Below, one piece after another: positions 59,461 to 64,000 of a DNA stretch of 64,000 nucleotides. The notes under the pieces were generated by a model, which was given only the letters and a program-made list of their open reading frames with translations, did no database searches and had not been told where the DNA came from. The stretch's first letter is position 1, and each line of letters opens with the position of its first letter. Location: assembly GCF_025154055.1 (NCBI RefSeq), contig NZ_JAOALK010000027.1:19408-83407 (forward strand). The letters are read 5' to 3'. A program made the translations under genes and the position numbers. The stretch is from Aquibacillus koreensis. GTDB lineage: Bacteria; Bacillota; Bacilli; Bacillales; Amphibacillaceae.

Positions 59461-61296
59461 ATGGGTGCAAGAGAAAAGGAATTACGATCAAAAGAATCAC
59501 TAACATTACAAGAACTAACAAATCAAAAAGAGTTAGCTCACCTTCTTTATATGTATAATGAACAAGATAAATATATTATGAATGCGGTTTTATATATAGA
59601 AGATGGATTAAACGATGGAGATCATATTTTATTTGTTGAAAGAAAAAGTATTTACATGAAAATCAAAGAAATATTAATAAATAAAGGATACACAGAAAGT
59701 GACCTTAGCCTAGTATCCTATATGTCTAGTGACATGTTTTACTTAAACGAAAGTGGATTTGATTCAGATGAAAGCTTTAAAGAGTTAGAAAAAGTTATAA
59801 CAGCTAATTTAGATAAGGGAATGTTGACGAGAACTTGGGGGCATGTTTTAGCAGATGAATCTTCCATCAGTGAGATTTTAAAGTATGAGAGTAAGGTTGA
59901 TACATTATTAAATGAGAATGGCATCATATCTGTCTGTGCGTACAACGCCTTAACGACACCTGCTTTTTTTCAAAATGAATTGTTAAAAATACATGAGTAC
60001 CTTTTAACGGATGAGGAGGTTGTTAAATCTCCTTATTACCATAGACAATATGTTTCTTTTCCTTTAGAAGAAAGAAAGCGAGTGGGAAATTTAGAAAAAG
60101 AAATTCATATGTTAAAAAATAAAAATGAAAAGCTATTAATGGATAAGGCACGTCAAAAGGAACGTGAAAAGTTCTTGAAAAAAGAAAAGTCAAATGCTGA
60201 TCAGGCAAATCATGCAAAAAGTGTATTTTTATCTCAAATGAGTCATGATCTACGCACACCGTTAAACACGATTCAAGGTTATGCACAAATATTAATGATG
60301 AATGATTTGACGAGAGAGAACCGAGATAAGGTTGACAAAATACTTCGCTCTTCGGATCAGTTGTTACAATTGATTGAAGAAATACTGGATTTTTCATCGA
60401 TGGATATGGGAAGTATTCACATTAACAAAGAAGAGGTCCAGTTAAAGCCTATTTTGGAGGAATGTGTAGGTTCTATTTTAGATACACAGAAATCAAATAT
60501 TATGATTAATTTAGACAACATTAGTGAAGATATCTATGTAGAGGCTGATCATTTACGGTTAAATCAAGTAATGACGAATTTATTGGACAATGCGATGAAA
60601 TACAATAGCTACAATGGCATTATAAATGTTTATTGTGAGGTTGATGAAAAGGAAGAACAAGTGAAAATTAGTGTGCAAGATAACGGATCTGGCATTGATC
60701 CAAAAGAGATTGATTTAATTTTTGAACCTTTTTATCGCAGTCAAACACATATGAAGGGTTGGAAAGGAACCGGTTTAGGACTTGCAATAGTTGCCCAATT
60801 GATGACTAGAATGGACGGTACCTTTGGCGTTACTTCAGAAAAAGGTATTGGATCAACCTTTTGGGTTGGTTTTAAAAGGATTAATCAGGAAAAAAGTGAG
60901 CATTTGGATCAGGCAATAAAAAATTGGAGTCCTTCTAGTTATAACTTTCGAGTCTTATATATAGAAGATAATCATGATAACATCGAGGTTATGAAATCTA
61001 TGTTAGATGTAATTGGAAACATCGATTTACATTGTACTACTTCTGGTAGATCAGGTTTAAAAGAGTTGGATAAGCTACACCCTGATTATATTTTTTTGGA
61101 CCTAAGCTTACCTGACCTGCAAGGATTTGATATTTTAAGTAAACTAAAGAAAAATCCTAAAACAAAGGACATTCCGGTTATTGTAGTCAGTGCGGACGCT
61201 ATGGAAGCAACGATCGAAACAGCAGCTGACAAAGGAGCATTTGCCTACATGACAAAACCAATTAACTTTGAAGAGCTAAGGAAGCTATTTGTCTAG
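59461..61296 (+). CDS. Hybrid sensor kinase with MEDS sensory domain and C-terminal receiver
   Basis: 611 aa from ATG 59461 (GGGGGA upstream). The MEDS domain (about 25-190: HLLYMYNEQDKYIMNAVLYIEDGLNDGDHILFVE) has the ATP-binding-like fold seen in DcmR. A coiled linker (205-260) leads to HisKA with His in SQMSHDLRTPLNTI, HATPase with MTNLLDNAMKY and GTGLGLAIV, and a receiver domain with Asp in YIFLDLSLPDL. It is cytoplasmic, with no membrane span. A sporulation phosphorelay or stress role is possible. Confidence 0.87.
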   Translation: MGAREKELRSKESLTLQELTNQKELAHLLYMYNEQDKYIMNAVLYIEDGLNDGDHILFVERKSIYMKIKEILINKGYTESDLSLVSYMSSDMFYLNESGFDSDESFKELEKVITANLDKGMLTRTWGHVLADESSISEILKYESKVDTLLNENGIISVCAYNALTTPAFFQNELLKIHEYLLTDEEVVKSPYYHRQYVSFPLEERKRVGNLEKEIHMLKNKNEKLLMDKARQKEREKFLKKEKSNADQANHAKSVFLSQMSHDLRTPLNTIQGYAQILMMNDLTRENRDKVDKILRSSDQLLQLIEEILDFSSMDMGSIHINKEEVQLKPILEECVGSILDTQKSNIMINLDNISEDIYVEADHLRLNQVMTNLLDNAMKYNSYNGIINVYCEVDEKEEQVKISVQDNGSGIDPKEIDLIFEPFYRSQTHMKGWKGTGLGLAIVAQLMTRMDGTFGVTSEKGIGSTFWVGFKRINQEKSEHLDQAIKNWSPSSYNFRVLYIEDNHDNIEVMKSMLDVIGNIDLHCTTSGRSGLKELDKLHPDYIFLDLSLPDLQGFDILSKLKKNPKTKDIPVIVVSADAMEATIETAADKGAFAYMTKPINFEELRKLFV

Positions 61297-61301
61297 CAGT
61301 T

Positions 61302-61346
61302 GTAAGCAGAGGGACGGTTCTTGTGTTTCCGAAAATGGAAACACAA
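61302..61346. repeat. Dispersed repeat copy 23, left part, split by the IS91-like element
   Basis: GTAAGCAGAGGGACGGTTCT, inner TGTGTTTCC/GGAAACACAA. At the point where AGAACCGTCCC should follow, foreign sequence begins. AGAACCGTCCC reappears at the window end, after the element. Confidence 0.85.
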
Positions 61347-61464
61347 GAAGAACGAAATCGCGTCCCGCGATGGCTATGGGATAGAGCGTTATTATGTAAA
61401 GAGGAAAAAAATACAGATAGAGGGTTATTAAGGGAAGAAAACCATTAAGAACATAAAGAAAAAG

Positions 61465-61527
61465 TATGCTTTCTGTGATATTGTTTAATCGCCAAACCAA
61501 ACAATAAAAAAGAGAGAGCATACTTCT
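61465..61527. promoter_or_regulatory. Nested hairpin in the leader of the element
   Basis: Outer arms AAGTATGCT/AGCATACTT enclose inner arms TATTGTTT/AAACAATA around 12 bases. It may be a regulatory RNA structure or the element's 5' end signal. Confidence 0.5.
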
Positions 61528-61620
61528 ATGAAATTTATTCTAACACGAAAAACAACAAAATTACATAACCAATATTTTACTCCACTTAATCGTGGACCAC
61601 CCACCTTCCGGTTTGTTTAA
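61528..61620 (+). CDS. Possible 30-aa leader peptide upstream of the recombinase
   Basis: An ATG after the nested hairpin opens MKFILTRKTTKLHNQYFTPL and ends 31 bp before the recombinase start. GAGAG is the only ribosome-like sequence. It may be a leader peptide, a gene remnant or chance. Confidence 0.3.
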   Translation: MKFILTRKTTKLHNQYFTPLNRGPPTFRFV

Positions 61621-61651
61621 AAATCAACTAACAAATCGGAGGGCTTTTATA

Positions 61652-62521
61652 ATGGAAAAATATAAACGACAGATCGAACTATTCTTTGAGCTTAAGAACT
61701 CACCAGAATCCACAAGAAAATCTATGAGAAGAAGAATAAACGATTTTTTATTCTATGTGGAAGTAGTATTAGAGATAGAAATTGATGAAGTTGCTTTTGA
61801 AGATATTCAGGGGTATATCCTTCACTTAAAAAGAGATAGAAAACTTTCACCAGGGACAATAAATAATTGTATTTCATCTATTAAGTTTTTTTACACGTAT
61901 GTACTAGAGAAAACCTGGAATCCAATAAAGGTACCTAGAATGAGAAGAGGCAAGAGCTTCCCTGTTATTCCACCTAGAGAGCAAGTATATGCACTTTTAG
62001 AGGGTACCAATAATTTAAAACATAAGGCGATTCTCGCCTTAATCTATGGTAGTGGATTGCGCGTTAGTGAAGTTGCACGACTAAAAATTAGTGATATAGA
62101 TAGTCAAGGAATGCGAGTTCGTGTGCAGAAAACAAAACACGATACGAACCGTTATACCATTTTGTCTGAAGCTAGTCTTCTTGTCCTGCGAGAGTATTTC
62201 AAAGCCTATCATCATCGATCCTTTTCTAAAAATGATTGGCTCTTCAAGGGACAAAAGCAAGAGAATCATATTACGGTTAAAAGCATACAAAATACCTTTC
62301 TTAAAATTAGAGAAAGATTAAATCTCGATACAGCAATTTCAGCACATACCTTACGGCATTGTTTTGCGACACACTCTCTCGAAGACGGAATTGATCCTGT
62401 GCATATACAACATATGTTAGGTCATAAAAGAGTGGCAACGACAGTTGCTTATTTACACATGACTTCTAAAAGTTTAATGGGGATCAAAAGTCCATTGGAC
62501 CAGCCTAGAGGTAAAAATTGA
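61652..62521 (+). CDS. Tyrosine recombinase/integrase of the IS91-like element
   Basis: 289 aa. An N-terminal core-binding SAM-like domain (residues 1-100) precedes the catalytic domain with the full residue set R137 (SGLRVSEV), H232-xx-R235 (HTLRH), H258 (LGHKR) and Y267 (VAYLH). ATG 61652 with ATCGGAGGG upstream. The stop overlaps the transposase start by one base (TGATG). Some IS91-family members are known to carry such an extra recombinase, whose role is not established. Confidence 0.9.
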   Translation: MEKYKRQIELFFELKNSPESTRKSMRRRINDFLFYVEVVLEIEIDEVAFEDIQGYILHLKRDRKLSPGTINNCISSIKFFYTYVLEKTWNPIKVPRMRRGKSFPVIPPREQVYALLEGTNNLKHKAILALIYGSGLRVSEVARLKISDIDSQGMRVRVQKTKHDTNRYTILSEASLLVLREYFKAYHHRSFSKNDWLFKGQKQENHITVKSIQNTFLKIRERLNLDTAISAHTLRHCFATHSLEDGIDPVHIQHMLGHKRVATTVAYLHMTSKSLMGIKSPLDQPRGKN

Positions 62522-63684
62522 TGACTATACAAAGTTTATTCGTTGATAACTACGATTACTTTAGAGTAACTCATAAAGTATCCATAGAACAGGCAAAAGC
62601 AGCCACGGCCATTAAAAATTGTAAAACAGATGCTTTAGGAGGTCACAGGCATGAGTGTGATTCATGTGGTGATTCAAAACTTAGCTATAATTCTTGTCGA
62701 AATCGTCACTGTCCGCAATGTCAAGGAGTTGATAAAGAGATTTGGGTGGATCAAAGAAGCAAAGATATTTTAAACGCACCCTATTTTCACGTCGTGTTTA
62801 CGATACCCGAACAATTACACATGTTGATCTATCACAATCAAAAACTACTTTATAAATTAATGTACAAAGCAGTGGCAGAAACTTTGAACGAACTCGCATG
62901 GGACGATAAATATTTAGGTGCCCAAATTGGCTTTTTATCTGTCTTGCATACTTGGGGCCAGAATTTACACTATCATCCTCACATTCATACCATAGTCTTG
63001 GCCGGAGGCCTGACAAAAGATAACCGTTGGAAGGAAACGAGTAAAAAATTCTTTATTCCTGTGAAAGTTTTATCAAAGCAATTTAGAGGGAAATTTCTCT
63101 ATTATCTCAAACAATATTACAACCAAAAGAAATTAAAGTTCTTTACTGAAACAACAAAATATCAATCTAGAAGTCAGTTTCAACAATTACTAGATAGCTG
63201 TTATGAACTGAATTGGTATAGTTATACCAAAAGAACATTTTCAGGTCCTTTAGCTGTGATGAAGTACCTTGGATTATACACGCACAGAATTGCCATTTCG
63301 AATAAACGTATCCTTTCACAAGGTTATGATACAGTGACCATCGGTGTAAAAGACTATAAGAATAACAATAAGAGAAAGCAAGTAAAGATGACCAAAGTAG
63401 AATTTATTCGGCGTTTTTTAATGCATGTATTACCGACACGATTTGTGAAAGTAAGGCATTATGGTTTATTAGCAAATCGAAATAGAAAAACGAAGTTGGA
63501 ACGTTGTCGAAGACTAACAAAGAGCCCTAGCTATAAACCGTTATATGAAGGGTTAAGTAAAATTGAAGTCCTTGGAAAAATATTAAATAAGGATATGACT
63601 TTGTGTCCTTCGTGTAAAAAAGGTCATCTAGAAAGCGTTCATTCATTTAAGATACCGCCGTTTCCATCATATAAGATACCGTGA
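62521..63684 (+). CDS. IS91 family transposase (Y2 HUH type)
   Basis: 387 aa. N-terminal zinc-binding domain (HRHECDSCG and CRNRHCPQCQ, residues 42-68), the HUH motif HIH at 154-156 in HPHIHTIVLAGG, and the two tyrosines Y249 and Y253 in KYLGLYTHR with the three-residue spacing of IS91 TnpA. A C-terminal zinc motif CPSCKKGH follows. It nicks and joins DNA during rolling-circle transposition. The frame is intact, so the element may be active. Confidence 0.93.
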   Translation: MTIQSLFVDNYDYFRVTHKVSIEQAKAATAIKNCKTDALGGHRHECDSCGDSKLSYNSCRNRHCPQCQGVDKEIWVDQRSKDILNAPYFHVVFTIPEQLHMLIYHNQKLLYKLMYKAVAETLNELAWDDKYLGAQIGFLSVLHTWGQNLHYHPHIHTIVLAGGLTKDNRWKETSKKFFIPVKVLSKQFRGKFLYYLKQYYNQKKLKFFTETTKYQSRSQFQQLLDSCYELNWYSYTKRTFSGPLAVMKYLGLYTHRIAISNKRILSQGYDTVTIGVKDYKNNNKRKQVKMTKVEFIRRFLMHVLPTRFVKVRHYGLLANRNRKTKLERCRRLTKSPSYKPLYEGLSKIEVLGKILNKDMTLCPSCKKGHLESVHSFKIPPFPSYKIP

Positions 63685-63744
63685 TCGGTAGAATTAAATG
63701 CTTTTTTAAAAGCCTCTTAAATGGGGAGGGGGAAAGTACACCCA

Positions 63745-63797
63745 TTTTTAACTGTTATCTATGTTTTTAAGAAAAAACATAGATAACAGTTAAAAAA
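63745..63797. repeat. 24-bp palindrome in the right subterminal region of the element
   Basis: TTTTTAACTGTTATCTATG with a TTTTT end, then AAG, then its complement. It may be the terminator of the transposase operon or part of the rolling-circle origin structure. Confidence 0.75.
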
Positions 63798-63922
63798 ACT
63801 GATAAATAAAAGATCAAAAATGAGGTTGGGGAGGATTGAATCCCCATAGGAAGAGAAGGAAGCGACTTCGTCCTTCTGGGACAATCAAAAATTTGCGGAT
63901 AGTGGTAATACGAGATAGTACA

Positions 63923-63965
63923 AAGGCACAGATAGCTTAAATAGCTAAATGTGCCTTCTTTTTTC
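63923..63965 (+). terminator. Hairpin with T-run near the right end of the element
   Basis: AAGGCACA, inner TAGCT..AGCTA, TGTGCCTT, then CTTTTTTC. Terminator-like, 25 bp before the GAAC junction. Confidence 0.7.
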
Positions 63966-63990
63966 GCAAACTTCCGATTGTTCCCTAAAA

Positions 63991-64000
63991 GAACCGTCCC
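63991..64000. repeat. Dispersed repeat copy 23, right part (cut by window end)
   Basis: GAACCGTCCC at the very end of the window. It completes the repeat begun at 61302. Confidence 0.65.

Larger units (their letters stand above)
61347..63990 (+). mobile_element. IS91-like rolling-circle element with its own tyrosine recombinase
   Basis: About 2.6 kb. The left junction is the point where repeat copy 23 loses its expected sequence. The right junction abuts GAACCGTCCC, the missing right half of that repeat. It contains a tyrosine recombinase and a Y2 HUH transposase, a subterminal 24-bp palindrome at 63745-63796, and no terminal inverted repeat or target duplication, as for IS91. IS91 targets GAAC/CAAG next to its origin end, in agreement with the right junction. 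The right flank is cut by the window end. Confidence 0.8.

Noticed and set aside
1746..61350. The GGGACGGTTCT repeats as a CRISPR array
   Set aside because: Copies are kilobases apart, palindromic, variable and in intergenic gaps. There is no regular spacer pattern and no cas gene.
1..64000. tRNA or rRNA genes
   Set aside because: I saw no cloverleaf with TTC-A/G and CCA-type end and no rRNA-like sequence; short tRNAs could still be missed by eye.
61302..64000. A prophage or integrative element based on the tyrosine recombinase
   Set aside because: The recombinase is translationally coupled to an IS91 transposase, and no phage, conjugation or tRNA attachment features are present.

Overview
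The window is AT-rich chromosomal DNA from an endospore-forming member of the Bacillaceae, most likely an alkali- or salt-tolerant, facultatively anaerobic plant-polysaccharide degrader. The evidence is the Bacillus-type ribosome binding sites with GTG and TTG starts, an Sda sporulation checkpoint gene, a YkkCD-type guanidinium exporter under a guanidine-I riboswitch, a BCCT osmolyte transporter, class III NrdDG, CcpA-type cre sites, and arabinose, xylan and galactose genes. The species cannot be fixed from the sequence alone.

Layout. 1-1.8 kb: end of araD, then araA. 1.9-7.4 kb: an alpha/beta hydrolase, small membrane or lipoproteins, a tRNA 2-selenouridine synthase, a YbdG-type MscS channel, and a broken lipoprotein gene. 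7.4-15.7 kb: DUF817 protein, cytoplasmic GH10 xylanase, an SDR, tiny proteins (an HMA-like fold without cysteines, a phospholipase A2-like domain), a duplicated membrane protein, and a TetR regulator divergent from a membrane protein. 15.8-22.8 kb: a LacI-controlled sugar locus (isomerase/epimerase, LacI, RbsB/RbsA/RbsC-type ABC importer, Gfo/Idh/MocA dehydrogenase). 23-32.5 kb: CPBP protease, BCCT transporter, UV endonuclease, nrdDG, folate cyclo-ligase-like protein, ECF sigma factor with its TM partner. 32.6-37.4 kb: galKET and a riboswitch-controlled SMR pair. 37.4-46.5 kb: a wrecked HEPN/MNT toxin-antitoxin remnant, uppP, EamA transporter, SgrR-like regulator, APH-like kinase, MFS exporter and two DUF3231 paralogues. 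46.5-55.6 kb: lipoprotein, a cre-controlled Gfo/Idh plus DUF6807 pair, a NAD(P)-binding protein, a YkoGHI-like two-component system with PepSY protein, a hydrolase and a YdcF protein. 55.8-61.3 kb: DIP1984 protein, an unknown protein, a 48-aa zinc-ribbon protein, sda, a LytTR regulator and a MEDS-domain hybrid kinase. 61.3-64 kb: an IS91-like rolling-circle element carrying its own tyrosine recombinase.

The most striking non-genic signal is a family of about 23 copies of a palindromic repeat (core GGGACGGTTCT...AGAACCGTCCC with an inner GTTTCC/GGAAAC stem, outer arms resembling GTAAACACA/TGTGTTTAC). Full copies fill the 61-75 bp gaps between six convergent gene pairs, sit immediately after stop codons and sometimes provide the stop codon. 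The inner arms vary in a compensating way, which suggests selection on the hairpin. The IS91-like element has split one copy at a GAAC tetranucleotide. No RAYT-type transposase for the repeat is visible here.

The sugar genes form several catabolite-controlled units: xylanase, the LacI locus and the 47.5 kb pair each have a cre-like site. The first two dehydrogenase-containing clusters probably handle modified sugars or polyols released from plant material, but their substrates cannot be read from sequence.
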